Assembly: GCA_951799445.1 (NCBI GenBank)
Contig: OX637288.1
Location: forward strand, 14,076,501-14,140,500
Direction of reading: 5' to 3'
DNA from: Pseudisothecium myosuroides
Taxonomy: Eukaryota; Streptophyta; Bryopsida; Hypnales; Lembophyllaceae
Length of the DNA: 64,000 bases
Shown piece by piece: positions 11,141 through 22,484 of the stretch (the stretch's first letter is position 1; each line of letters starts with the position of its first letter). Below the pieces are notes generated by a model. The model made no database searches, was not told the origin of the DNA, and saw only the letters and a program-made list of their open reading frames with translations. The translations under genes were made by a program, and so were the position numbers.

Positions 11141-12234
11141 CTATGATTGCTTAGAGCATCCTGCAAGTTTAGAAATTTGTTTAAAATTCTGAGATCTCTC
11201 AAAGTTCCTCTTCAAGTAGGTCCTACATTTTTGAAGGTTGGCCCCTACTTCCTTGAGAACACTTTTGGGATCCCATGGACTAGGGTACATTTTGCACAAG
11301 TTCAAGATGAATCGAGCTTTCAACTCCAGACACTGCTTAATCCAGTTCAAATGCCAAGGAAACTCAAAACGTGCTTGATCAAAGGCATGGTGATGCATGT
11401 GTTCCCAAAATTCCCCAATTGATGAAATGAGTGAATTAACTTCAAACGGAGGAATATTGCAAATTGCACCCCAACTGCTTAATTCCACTATCGAATCATG
11501 TTCAACATTCACATTCCTACAAATTGAAGAGGAGGCTTTAACAAATGATGCACCAGTGGATGGGATCAAATCCTCTTTCCCTTGTGTTTGTCTCCCCAAT
11601 CTTGGACTCAAGGTTGTCCATTCTGACGTGACGCTAACTTTTTCCGTCGAGATGTCCGTCAACGTCGGTCATGACGCGTCAGGATCAACGTCAGCCAATT
11701 TTTTTTTTCCGCGGATGGCTTGTACGGACATGTCCATGGAAACAAAAATTAAAATTAAAATTAAAATTGATCTCGACGGACGCTGGGTTTGGATCTCGAC
11801 GTACCATCGGTCAAACGGACATCCGGACGTGACGTGACGGGGATAACCTTGCTTGGACCCACACCAGTTGACAACCATTTGGAAGGGGCAAGTAGAGGCT
11901 TTAGTGTTGAATTCACTCCCATTGACGCTTGGGCTTCACTTCTCACAAACAACTCCTTTTCCACTTCTAGAATCTTGGCTTTTTGTTTCAATTCTATCAT
12001 TAGCGTCTTCTCTTGCTTCTTTTTGTACTTATTCTCCTCTCTAGCAAGTTGCCATAGCTTCATCTTGAACTCTTCTTTGCTTGCCATTTTGCTTTGGTAG
12101 ACATCTGTCGCCTTAAAGCATAGTGACATTGGTTGCAGAAGGGGCAAAGAGGTTCGTAGATCATGATGCCCTATTAAAAAAGGCTCATTGACCTCAATAG
12201 TAGATAGCTCCACTTCATCTTCTAGTGTTTCCAA
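11141..12234 (-). pseudogene. Hypothetical protein gene split by a 197 bp element
   Basis: Two minus-strand open frames, 12234 down to about 11830 and about 11632 down to 11141, are in the same reading frame once the 11633-11829 insertion and one target duplication are discounted. The upstream part has a charged helix rich in Lys and Glu (around KEEFKMKLWQLAREENKYKK), a likely coiled coil. The downstream part has hydrophobic and Trp-containing segments (EFPWHLNWIKQCLELKARF). I do not recognise a family. It lies among transposons and could be a transposon accessory protein. Confidence 0.5.
11633..11829. mobile_element. 197 bp insertion with 9-bp target duplication (Mutator-like)
   Basis: Identical TGACGTGAC lies at 11624-11632 and 11830-11838, and the protein frame continues across the pair (both sides read Val-Thr-Ser). 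Nine-base duplications are typical of Mutator-like elements. The interior is unusually rich in CG dinucleotides (CGTCGAGA, GACGGACA), and the ends are only weakly inverted. Confidence 0.7.
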
Positions 12235-12239
12235 TCTTG

Positions 12240-13015
12240 AAGCGGATCAAAGGCATGGCAGATTTAGATGTGTCTGGATGAAATCGTCCCTCTAGTAAGA
12301 CGGCAAGAGAGACAACAAAAGTTGCAAAACCTCTCCGGAGTCATATGTAGATGATGGACCAAGGGCTATACATCCAACTTCAAATTCTTCACCATAACTT
12401 GCTAAATTCAGCACATTTTCAAGAAAGGCTTCATCAGGAAGTTCTTAAATGTTTTGTAGGATTGCTTCCACAACATCTTCTATCAGCACTAGCAGGACAA
12501 ACACAATTGGTTGGATAGAAGTAGCTCTTGCTCTCACTAAGGGGTCTAGGATTATATCCTAGTGGCACTAGTCCTATTCTACTTGGGGTGGCCTAGGGTT
12601 TAAGGTAAAGTGTACCTCAAATCCTTCCAAATTGCCTTGGAACGTAGACGTTTGAACCACAATGTACAATTCTTGTCAAGGTGGGAAATGACAGACAAAT
12701 GACCTCTATGAGGGACTTCTTTTTCCAATTAGGATTGTCTGCAGAACAAGGTTGCCCACTTGGAGCTACTCTTACCAACACATGCTTGCATCCTTGATTT
12801 TGAAGATTTTGCAGTGGAGACATTTCTACAATTGGGGTCTTTCCACGTCTATGTCCAGAAATCTTGTTCCCCCCCTATGAAGGCCCACCTGCCAAAACCA
12901 TCAATGCCTAATGTAGATTTGGTAGACACTAGTAGTGTGGATTTCAATCGGAGCCTACTTGTACTAGAGAAAAACAATACCCACTCGGACATCAGTACAT
13001 ATGAACAACATTACA
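12240..13015. other. No gene recognised
   Basis: Minus-strand sequence upstream of the hypothetical gene is broken by stops. The plus-strand frame 12760-13044 has no recognisable domain and runs into the foldback MITE. Confidence 0.35.
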
Positions 13016-13280
13016 AAAGTTTAGACCCTACGGTTTGTCAATAGTTTATCATGTGGTTATCGTTGTTTCATGGGTCCGCACGTTAATTACAATTTATTGC
13101 ATCATTATGATGCATTACTTTGCATCGTTATGATGCAGTTACAAATAATGCATTGTAACAATGCGATAATGATGCGAAGTATTGCATCATAATGGTGCAA
13201 TAAATTGTAATTAACATACAAACCCATGAAACAACAATAACCACATGATAACTATTGACAAACCATAGGGTCTAAACTTT
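13016..13280. mobile_element. Foldback MITE, 265 bp
   Basis: The arms pair almost end to end from AAAGTTTAGACCCTA at the left to TAGGGTCTAAACTTT at the right, each about 125 bases, with an interior rich in ATGATGCA and TGCATCAT. No convincing target duplication. A transcript would form a near-perfect hairpin. Confidence 0.85.
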
Positions 13281-13699
13281 GTGATGAAGTCGACACATCA
13301 AAATGCTCTTCAAAATAGACGCACATCAAAATGCTCTTCATGGCAAAAAATTGAAATAGTCATTGGAACTTGAAACAACTACCACCACTGAGTCAAATAA
13401 AAGAGCTAAAAAAACAACTCTCCTGATCTCTTCACGAGGGCCGATTGATATGGCCCCAACATTTAGGGTCTAAAAACATTGAAATTCTTTTGGGGTTAAC
13501 ACCCTGATGATCAAATATTATAATCTTTCAATCCATAAGAAATATTGTTTGTTTGTTTTTTAATGTAATCTATAATATGTCTAATTTGAATTTGTATAGT
13601 TACAATTAAAAAACAACTAATGTGCCTTATGTCGTTGCTACAACCAAAATAAAAATAAAAATAGTTATCAAAATTTTTAAATCATTGTACCTTAAAAAT

Positions 13700-14140
13700 T
13701 CAATAACTTTCACGTTGTACTACAAGAGGTTACGTTTTTGGTGTGAATAAAAAGCTTTATGCACAAAGGAGTGCAAGGGCTTTGTTTTGTAGTGTTTGAA
13801 CGTAAAATGTAAAAGTCATGGTCTTTTCAACATAGAAGATAATTTTTTTTTAAATTTTAATATAAAAAAATCCATAACTTTCACACCTTAGGTTTAAACG
13901 CCACGAAATTGGCACGAGTAGAAAGCTCTATGCATGAAGGAGCTCAAGGACTTAGTTTTGTGGTGTTTGGACATGCAATGTGAAAATTACGAATTTTTCA
14001 AAATAAAAAAGAATTTAATTCAATTTTTTTATTTATAAAAAATTTGAAATTCAATAACTTTCACATTGTAGGTCCAAACGCCACAAAACAAAGTCTGCAC
14101 ACCCATCCTTGCCAAGAGCTTTCCAACGGTATTTAGAATG
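13700..14140. repeat. Three diverged copies of an interspersed repeat (more at 53860-54060)
   Basis: Blocks at about 13710-13820, 13880-13990 and 14055-14135 share phrases such as AACTTTCAC, AAAGCTTTATGCACAAAGGA, GTGCAAGGGCTTTGTTTTGT and CAAACGCCAC. The same phrases recur, mostly inverted, at 53860-54060. Function unknown. Confidence 0.65.
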
Positions 14141-15025
14141 TTGTTGGACGCTTGATGTTTTTTTTTATCTCAATGTATCAAACAAAACAAAACAAACAAC
14201 CTAACTTAAGGTATAACTTAAGATATCAATTCAAAACAATTGATAAAATCTATCAAAATGTTGACATTTTGTTCAATTTAGAGCAAATTCTAAGTAGTTC
14301 AATAGAAGCCTCGGGCATTCAAGGGTTCATGTTTTCCCAGTGGGTTTGCATATTGTATACCCAAGGCCAGAAAACCATATTGTCAACTTAGTTTGCTCTG
14401 TATCCAATAGTCGTAACTTATATCTTAGTCCGAGATTCAATTTAATTTTGGTTATTAAGGTCGAAACTCAAATTGGACTAATAAATAGAAAGCTTCTTCT
14501 CCATTCAATGGGATTGCAAACCTCACCTTTGCTAGTTAAGTTCCAGCTCATATGATCAGAGCTATGGCCGCAATCAACTTCTAAAAATAAAATAATAATT
14601 AATAAAGTTTTCACGCAACAGTGTGAAGTCCCCATTGGTCCACCCTTTTAGTTTAGTTACCTTCTTAACTTAGCCATACAAAGCATACAAACCATAGCAA
14701 ACGAGAGACCCAAAGTATTTGAGATCCGTCTAGGAACATGCTAGGACACCCAATAAGACAAAACCACACCCAAAACAAGGCGAAGGAGGAGATATTGAAC
14801 TTTAAAAACGCAATGGAGTGGCGCTCTATGAGCAAACGTTGCTCATTTACTACCTATACCCTATCTAATTTTGCCGCCCTAACGTTGTTTAGACGTTACT
14901 TGAGTCAAGAACCAAATACAAACGTTGCTAAAAAAACGTTGCATATCCCCCCCATATTTCTAGTACCCGGGTCATTTGTACTCTGGAATAGTCTTTAAGA
15001 TATCAACCACGAATCAATTTTTTTT
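14141..15025. other. No gene recognised
   Basis: The open frames at 14152-14391, 14340-14555 and 14738-14998 show no recognisable domain. From about 14830 to 14940 the phrase AACGTTG recurs several times. Confidence 0.35.
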
Positions 15026-15423
15026 ATAAGTACTAGGCTTTTGGCACTTGCTTAAATCCATATAGCGCCTTGTTGATTTTATATACTTTGCTTGTATCAC
15101 TTGCATATGGGAATCCATCTGGAATTTCTTGAATTTATTTCTTCGTTTAGTGTTCTATTGAGGAACACGGTAAATTGGTAATTATGTCCATTTGTAATAG
15201 GGGTTAGTTGTGCTGAGCAACTAGAGCTAAAATTTGCAAATAGTGGACCACTAACTACTAAGGCAAAAATGTCTTGATAATCAATTTCATACTTTTGTTG
15301 AAACCCGCGTACAACTATTCTTGCTTTGAGTTTGTTGTTTTCCCCTTGCATGTTATGCTTGATTTTGAATATCCATTTGCCTACGTAGGAATTTTGCCTT
15401 TCAATCAATCCACTACTTCCCAT
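15026..15423 (-). pseudogene. Copia reverse transcriptase, N-terminal half
   Basis: Minus-strand translation gives WIFKIKHNMQGENNKLKARI then VVRGFQQKYEIDYQDIFALV, the classical start of the copia reverse transcriptase domain. After a frameshift it continues with IPDGFPYASDTSKVYKINKA and LYGFKQVPKA, where copia homology stops at the border of the inserted block. The catalytic YVDD lies in the other piece at 8.4 kb. Confidence 0.85.
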
Positions 15424-16309
15424 GTCTTATTTTCAAAATAGAGTTTATTTCACTCTAAATGGCACCCTACCAATCTGTCTGTAGGCTTGCCATGTAGAAG
15501 TCTATAGGTCCTTCCAAGAATTTTGATACCAGGGTCCAGAAGTCAGCTAATTTGATTGAAGGCTTTCCTATTTGGTTGAGGTATCTTCTTTCCCCTGGTT
15601 CGAAGTTCCTATCTATGAGTAAAGGTCTTTGAGATGTGGACAATTTTAATTGATGATGAGTGTTTGTTGAGAGATTTGGTGAGTCAGAGTTTGAAATAGG
15701 GGTAAGGGATGAACTCAAAGTCAAACTAGGGATGGAACTAGGGGTCAGGTAAGTTTGCGGTGCATTGTCTTGCATAGGCATGTTGGGTACTAAATTTTGG
15801 CTAGTTAATGCTGTAATTTCGAAAAGAAGCTTGATAGTTGGGATCTTTGAAATTGGGAGCTAGATAATATTGTCAACAAGTCTATTGCAATCTAAATATT
15901 GAAAGCCCACTTTACTTTTGTCAAAGATGACATGTCTACTAATGATCACCTTACAACAAATATTGTCATAAAGTCTGTAAGCTTTGGATTCTTTGTCAAA
16001 ATTCAAGAATAGACACTTTTGCAATTTGCTCTCAAATTTATTTTTATTCGCTTTTGAAACGTAGACATAAGCAAGACACCCAAATATTTGAAAATTTGAA
16101 ATATTAGGCTTTGTACCTTGGTATTTTCCTTTGGGAGTTTCTCTTGAATTAGCTCGCGTGGGATTTTTGTTTATGAAGTATATAACTGCTGCAACAACTT
16201 TTGTCTATAAGAAAATTAGTAATTGACAATCATAGGACATATTGCAAGCTCTTTCCAACATTTTATGGTTGCACCACTCAAAAATACCATTTTGCTGAGG
16301 AGTATTGGC
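15424..16309 (-). pseudogene. Copia integrase C-terminal part and linker to reverse transcriptase
   Basis: Just beyond the TTAA at 16310 the minus strand reads NTPQQNGIFEWCNHKMLERA, the conserved YTPQQNG region of the copia integrase. Further down, an open frame at 15467-15781 is rich in Ser, Thr and Pro, typical of the linker before reverse transcriptase. Frameshifts and stops are present. Confidence 0.75.
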
Positions 16310-17209
16310 TTAACCCCTAAAGGACCAAGGCATTTTCTGGCTCCAAAATCATTGAAAACTGCCATTTCTGTTGCAATCACTCTCAAAACCAATTTTTTTT
16401 TTTTTTTTAGAATCTAACCATAAGATCTTGTACTTCACTTGTCTTAAATCATATGGTAAAAGTTTCATGAAGTTTGACCTTATGGATTGGAAGATACTAG
16501 CATTTGAAGTTGGAAAAAGAAGTTTTTTTGAACATTTGACAGCCATTTGTGGATTTTTTTTGCACTGCACACTATAAAGTTAAAATTTTTTATGTTGAAC
16601 ATTTGAATTGAGAGTTGGGAATTTTTTTTTCAGAATGTCAAAACTTGATTTTCACATATAAAAAAATTGTTAAGTAGAAGTAGGTTCAAAATTGAATAAA
16701 ACACTAAATTGTTAATAGCTCTTAGGTGGAATTAATACACCATAATCCCAAAGGTGGGATTGTTCTTGCATACAAATCTAACCTTTTCAAAAAAAAAAAT
16801 TGAAAAAAATTGAAAAATTGCATTCAAAAATGAACTCTATAAGTTGTTTTTGAAGAAGATGCTTAGATTGCTCAAAAAACAAGATTGTCCATAACTTTCT
16901 CATTCTGAGTCCAAATAGAATTAATCAAAGCTTAAATATAGAAAAAAAAACATTATCTTTCAGAAAAAAATTAAAAATTAAAAAAATTCATTTTTTTTTT
17001 CATCCCAGCGAACAACCTTTTTGACTTAAGGTGGCATAAACTTTTGCTCCCGAGCACCGATTGGAAAAAAAAATTATATTTTTAGAAAGCTACTAACATT
17101 CCCTATCTTCAAAAAAAATTTTAAAAAATCAGGTCAAAATTTGAGGTCACATGAGCCTGCCCCAAATCCCAAAAGTCTGCCAAGGAGACTTTGGTCCTTA
17201 AGGGGTTAA
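16310..17209 (+). mobile_element. piggyBac-like element B, inserted in copia integrase
   Basis: It starts TTAACCCCTAAAGGACC (TTAA 16310-16313) and ends GGTCCTTAAGGGGTTAA (TTAA 17206-17209). It lies between the integrase core (17260-17466) and the NTPQQNG motif; if the element plus one TTAA is ignored, the conserved integrase motifs are adjacent and in register. It shares the family core AAAACTGCCATTTCTG and, near the right end, GCTCCCGAGCACCGATTGG. No coding capacity. Confidence 0.88.
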
Positions 17210-17259
17210 GTAAGCTCCCTTTGAATCCCATTTATAAGACAATAATTGATGAATTTTGT

Positions 17260-17466
17260 CTACAAGTATATGCCTCCGCAATCTGAACGTAAAGCTTGCA
17301 TTTTATTGCCAGTTATGAATTCAATTTGTTCCTTGAGATAATGGAATTTTGGAAATGCTTCATTCTTATGTTTCAAAAAATATTTCCAACATTTCCGTGA
17401 ATAATCATTTGTAAAAACAAGGATATATTGAGATCCGCTTAATAAAGGTTGCAGCATTGGACCCAT
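17260..17466 (-). pseudogene. Copia integrase core fragment
   Basis: The translation contains FTNDYSRKCWKYFLKHKNEA and ALRSDCGGIYL, matching the copia integrase consensus around the second catalytic Asp (FTDDYSR...RSDNGGEY). The Asn in FTND and the Cys in RSDCGG are departures consistent with decay. Confidence 0.85.
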
Positions 17467-17745
17467 AATTATGTCAATGCAAATTCTTTGTTTTGGTTTC
17501 TCTGCTCTAATATTTGATGTGCGAGGGAATCTTTATTGGTTCCCTATGTTGTTTCATTGCGGGACAGCAGTGATATACCGTTTTTTAACAATCCATTTGC
17601 GGAAGCTTGGTTACAACATTAGTTTGGGACAAAAATGCAGACCTTCATAGCTTAAATGACCCATACGACGATGCCATAATGAATACAAATCTAAGTAGTT
17701 GGTAGCTAATGCATAAATGTTGGATTTGGAGCAATAGATTCTATT

Positions 17746-18249
17746 CTAAGGATCTTGTTCCCTAGATGCAACAACCTGATCATCAAGATTTACTATCCAA
17801 CTATCTTTATTAGAAAAAATAACTTGGTGGCCAAAGTTAGCAAGAGCTTTGACTAAAACAAGAATGTAGTGAACCGGATTAAGCTTTATTTTTCCTGACT
17901 TGGTTTGTACTATAGCTGTGCCAAAGCCCTTCACAAAGTGCGGTTCTCCCCCTCCAGTTCTAATTTCATTAATCTGCACTTCTAACAAGCTAGGTTGTGA
18001 ATCTACTTTATCATAATCTGCTGCTACATGTTCACTTGCTCCACTATCAATGTACCACAATCCATTATCCCAATTGTAATAGGAGCCATAGTATTGTTGA
18101 TGTGCTATTTGGGACTCAAAAAATTCAAATGAATTAGGAAATCCCATACCTTGTGGTGATGTTGTCCCTTGATTAAGTTGGGTGTTGTGTGGAAGTTGAT
18201 AGTTCCACGTATAATGACCGATTTGTCCACAATTGTCATAGCATGTCAC
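17746..18249 (-). pseudogene. Copia zinc knuckle and aspartic protease
   Basis: It begins with a damaged CCHC knuckle (CYDNCGQIGHYTWNY, the last Cys replaced by Tyr) and continues to LWYIDSGASEHVAADYDKVD, where DSGA is the retroviral-type protease active site. This frame stays open for 167 codons, the longest surviving piece of the element. Confidence 0.85.
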
Positions 18250-19114
18250 CGGTTGTAGATAACCTTCAAAGTAGCTTTGGCCTGAAAAACCATGGTCAAA
18301 GAAACTATGACCAAAAAAGGTGCGGCCAAGAAAACCACAACCAGAGAAGCTACGACTTGGAAAACCATATCCACCGTAAATCTTGCGACTGCCTTCCTTG
18401 TCCTTGGTTTGATGTTGATTGTTGTCCTATAGACACTTGCTTCTTAAAGTTTGTTGTAAGGGCTTTTGTATCTCCAAAGTATTGATCTCAATGTTCTCAA
18501 CAATGAGACTCAAATAATAGACAAGAAATGAGTTTCTTAAATATCATCGGCTCATTCAAGTGTGTGAGAGTTTGGAGGGTGTTGTTATAGAATCGTGGTA
18601 ACCCCTTAAGTATAATGTGGTTGACGTTGCGGTCTGTAAGTTTTTACCTATGCTTCCGAGTCTATTTTTGAGCTCTATCGCTTTCTTGAGGTATTCCTCA
18701 ATCAATCTTCCCTCATTCATCTTGAGCGTCTATAATTGGCTCATCAGTGTTAAAAACTTGTGACTAGTTGCCAAATTGGAATTGGTTTTTCAGTGCTTTC
18801 CATGCCAGTGCCGGATTAGAATGTTCTACAATTAGGTCTACAAGATCGTCAAATATTGAAAGTATAATCAATCGACAAGCTCATATCTTCTTTTTCTTTA
18901 GTTGTGCTTTTGTCAAGGCTTCAACGTCAATATTAACTAGAAAGACTACATGATTCTGTTTCAATTCAGTAATGGCCCATTGGCCTTTTGCTCTTAGTAT
19001 GGCTCTCATCTTGAGAGCCCATACATAATAGTTTGACATTCCCTTGAGTTTGTCCCTTCTTCTAAACGTGATATTTGTATTGTCTGCCATCTTGACTATC
19101 AAAATCTTTCTCAA
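18250..19114 (-). pseudogene. Copia gag remnant
   Basis: The frame from 19114 to 18881 includes MADNTNITF then KLKGMSNYYVWALKMRAILR, resembling the start of copia gag (the N-terminal domain with a conserved Trp and Met). The rest down to the zinc knuckle is broken, including a Gln/His/Arg-rich stretch near 18300. Confidence 0.7.
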
Positions 19115-19207
19115 ACTGTTGAGTTGGTTGGGAGCAAAGCTTTATCAAATCATTCGCTTCTCTCACCAATGATTAAACTGAAACTATTAAGCTATCTAAC
19201 ATACCAC

Positions 19208-19219
19208 GCTTTGATATCA
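19208..19219 (-). promoter_or_regulatory. Copia primer-binding site
   Basis: On the minus strand the sequence TGATATCAAAGC matches the usual copia site TGGTATCAGAGC (complement of initiator tRNA-Met) at 10 of 12 positions. It lies between the gag start and the presumed 5' LTR end. Confidence 0.7.
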
Positions 19220-19222
19220 TAT

Positions 19223-19949
19223 AGAAATATTAGGACACATAAGAAAGATATTTAAGCGTTAGCTTTATTAAAATACTGACAAAAAATATATACAAAAAGC
19301 CAAAGAGACATTGACTAGAAAAATGAATGAATGAACAGTAAACTACTAATGATTTGAGGATGAATGTCGCAAGCATATTTTTACAAACTGAGCTTGTTGA
19401 TTTGACAATCTCATCGTTCAAAATAGCTCCATCTGATCGCATACTTGGAGTTGCTGCCCTCCACGTCTACTAGCATAAGTCTTCTCTAGACATCTCAGCC
19501 ACGCACTAGTTGTAACAAATTCTTTGCTAATCAAGAATTTGCACCATTCAGCTATAGATGCTCACTCCACCTCATTGCATGTTCAAGATGGCATTTTCAA
19601 GACTTCCCTCAATTCTTGCCTAAAGTGTGCCATATCTCCAAACGGGGCGTAGATGGAGTAATGGAGATTCGTTACAACCTCGGTGAGCAATGAGGGCAAG
19701 CTTTAAAGTTGCAAAGGCAAGTATTGCGACTCGAGGTGGGGAGCTTCCAATTGATGAGCAAGCTACTGATGATATCACAAGAAAATCTTACATATAGTGT
19801 AGGATTGGAGGAACATGGAGCATAGAAGGTATCAAAAGCAACACTATACTTCCTCAAGTTCTCATGGAATTTTCATAGATAATTTGGAATGCTAAATCGC
19901 TATAGGTTCGAATGAAGCGATAACAACAACAAATGCAAGCTCAAAAAAA
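19223..19949. other. Presumed 5' LTR side of the copia element, limits unknown
   Basis: The LTR should start at about 19223 and run to higher coordinates, but no second copy is present in the window to define it. No gene seen. Confidence 0.4.
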
Positions 19950-20009
19950 ATGATGGCAGTATCAATTATAATCTCTACAAAAGTAACGGTAGCAATACCC
20001 GCAAAATAT

Positions 20010-20174
20010 AGTATAGACGGGACGGTAGCACCAAAGGCGGGTAGTGTGGATGGAGCAGCAACAACAAATGCGAGCAGTGTAGACGTCCTGACAACAACAA
20101 ATACGAGCAATGTGGATGGGACAGCAACATTAAAGACAAGTAGGGTGAACAGGGCAGTAGGAACAGAAGCAACT
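20010..20174 (+). repeat. 33-bp tandem repeat encoding 11-residue units
   Basis: Five in-frame units read SIDGTVAPKAG, SVDGAATTNAS, SVDVLTTTNTS, NVDGTATLKTS and RVNRAVGTEAT inside an open frame at 19950-20204. The unit conserves Val-Asp-Gly and a Thr/Asn/Ala run. The minus strand is also open here, so I do not claim a gene. Confidence 0.7.
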
Positions 20175-20204
20175 GTGAAAGGCATGCGCAAAATGGAGGA
20201 ATAG

Positions 20205-22040
20205 TTTGTTCTTCTAGTTTAACATGCGCTGCAAGGCTCGTTTCAAACAATGCTCACCCATGCTTCACCATTGACTTTTGATATGCAATTTTTTATACAA
20301 TGCATTAGCTACTACAAGTATAGTGCATTAGAATGTACAGTGTATAGTTTATAGTGTACATTCCATCAGTGCAATAGTAAGAATGTATATCCCAACATTA
20401 CAAGAACCTCTTCAAATTCAATAGAATATTGGTAATACAATTTGTTGACATTGAGGAGGTGTTTGTTATTTAGAGACATAGGGAATATAGCTTTTGTATA
20501 CATGTGCATTGCATCTTTTAGTAAAGGATATTGTTTGTTGAAAACCTCTATATGTCAAAATGTCATTTTCTCCTCTTTTTTCTTTCTATATTTAGATTTA
20601 GCATTTGCTTGTAACAATTCAACATTATTGTGCGGAGATAGTGACATCAAAATCTATGATTGACAATTTTGTTGAATTAAAGGCATTTATTTGCACAATC
20701 TTCCATGCATTATGCAATTCTTTGCTTTTTTTTTTTTTCATATTCCCTACCCACTTGTATAGGAATCTACAGTCACTTGGGACTCGTAGAATTATTTTTT
20801 TGGAAATTTGCAGTTTAAAGTTGATAAAAGTATACAAAAAGCCATAAAAAGAGTGTAGAACCAGAATAGGGTTGTGTCTTACCCATTATAGTATTTGGTC
20901 TAGATTTATGTTTTTACTTAGAATCCCCCCAACCCTGACCTAAAAATAGAGTAGAAATAACAAAATGGCTAGATTTGGAGGAATTGAGTCACACAGCCCC
21001 AAAAGGGCTAAATCCCACTATGAATGTGGCAATTCATGGCTAAGTCGGTCCGAGGGATCCACAATAAGGCCACTAAGTCGGGTCCTGGAGTTAGATTTAG
21101 AATTCCCCATTAAATCGACGAATTCTCAAAATCTCGATTGTTAGCATGCAGGAGCCACTAACGCAAGACTGGACCCGTGGAGGAATCTACAACCCAAGGA
21201 TGGTGTTCTAGGGTAAATCCCATGCCAGGAGTCCAACGACAAAATTGATTCGCCAAGATTCCTCCACCTGCAGAAGATTTCCGCACCGTCGCTAATTCAA
21301 GGAGATGGCTAGTTTTGATCTCCATTGACCAATCGTGCCAGGTACGGAAACGCACCTGCACGTCTTTCATGCGACTCCCTAAGAGGTCACGTGAAAAGTC
21401 CCGGCATCTTCCGACTTGCAGAAGAACCTTTTCCTGGTGGTCAACCCTTCTAACCTCCAACGGGAATTTCATGGAAATTATCCAGGTTACAATAAAATCT
21501 CACTAAAAATTAGACTAGCTTGTTTTATGTTAATAATGCGCTTCGTGAAGTTTCACGACATTCCGATAGCGGCAAGTACCCGAACTGGCGAGATTCCTCG
21601 AGAATTAACCACATGACGGGGTCCCCGCCACGTTGACTGGCATTCCGGGACCATACGATGGCAAAACAAAGTCAACCAAGAGTCCTTTCCAACTCTCTCG
21701 CACCTACCGAAGACCCTAGGCTATTCACATTTCTCAAAAGAGGAGACCCCCAAGATCTAGAATTATACCACGATTTGATTTTTAAACTAAATTAGACTAC
21801 GATGGATTTTTGGCCTCGGTACGGGGGGTAGAAGGGTCAAGGATTAAACACGGCGATCTGGAGCCAACGGCGCAATCCGTTTGGCGATTGGAGTTAATCT
21901 CCAAAAGTTAGGATGTTGGTCCAGCATAGATGGTAGAAGTAGATTTTTAGGGATTTGGATGAAAATCTTTGAGGATGAGGATGAAAATCCAAGTTGATAA
22001 GGTTACCTTAGAACTCTAAAGGGAGGGGTGGGCCCTTGGA
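20205..22040. other. No gene recognised; upstream part of an LTR-like region
   Basis: The part from about 20870 to 22040 is less AT-rich than its surroundings and leads into a TATA-box motif at 22045. It may be the U3 part of a long LTR, but no partner LTR is in the window. Confidence 0.35.
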
Positions 22041-22044
22041 AACC

Positions 22045-22051
22045 TATATAA
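22045..22051 (+). promoter_or_regulatory. Candidate TATA box of an LTR-like promoter
   Basis: TATATAAGG is followed about 30 bases later by a pyrimidine-rich TTTCTCTCTCTAGAACACC, the usual arrangement in plant LTR promoters. The downstream leader is non-coding and repeat-filled. Confidence 0.45.
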
Positions 22052-22484
22052 GGGCCCCATTTCTCTCTCTAGAACACCCCCAATACTTGTTTTTGGGTCC
22101 GTGGGTCCAAGTTATTTTGAATATTTTGGCGTTTGAAGCCAAAAACCTCTATGGTGTTTTTGGAGCACTTTTGGCTCCATTGTTGTTGTTTTTCAAGCTT
22201 TGAAGGTCCTTGGGGGTCCTTCTATCTTGCCTTGTTTATTTTTCGTGTACTCTTAGTGCACTTGTTGCGAGTTGAGAGATTCTTTTTTTCCGTGTGTATC
22301 TTTTTCGTGTCCTTGAGAGCTAGCTTGTGCGGTTTGGAGGCTTTTTGGTGTCTTGCACTAACCCTAAAGTAACCCCCCACCGTACCTTGGCGATGCCGCT
22401 TTGGGGGGCCTTTAGCATGTAAAATTGTTGTATTGTCACGTGTTCCTAACTTGTGGGGTCTCTAAGTGCACTCTTACCTTTGCT

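Larger units (their letters stand above)
8617..15025. other. Insertion block inside the copia reverse transcriptase
   Basis: The copia sequence stops at about 15026 just after the KQVPKA motif (usual consensus KQAPRAW) and resumes at about 8616 with the residues expected next. The border pentamers AGCTT (left) and GGCTT (right) could be a decayed 5-bp target duplication. I could not recognise matching termini, so the nature of the carrier is unknown. It contains a piggyBac-like element (8848-9538), a split hypothetical gene (11141-12234), a foldback MITE (13016-13280) and a repeat trio (13700-14140). Confidence 0.6.
8140..19222 (-). mobile_element. Ty1/copia LTR retrotransposon, truncated and nested
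   Basis: On the minus strand the order is primer-binding site (19208-19219), gag, zinc knuckle and protease, integrase, then reverse transcriptase, the Pol order of Ty1/copia. The coding sequence is broken by frameshifts and by two large insertions: a TTAA element at 16310-17209 inside integrase, and a block at about 8617-15025 inside reverse transcriptase. The part after reverse transcriptase (RNase H and 3' LTR) is not recognisable beyond about 8140. Confidence 0.85.

Noticed and set aside
11141..11837. Several plus-strand frames as genes
   Set aside because: They are shadows of the minus-strand hypothetical gene and end within the 197 bp insertion.
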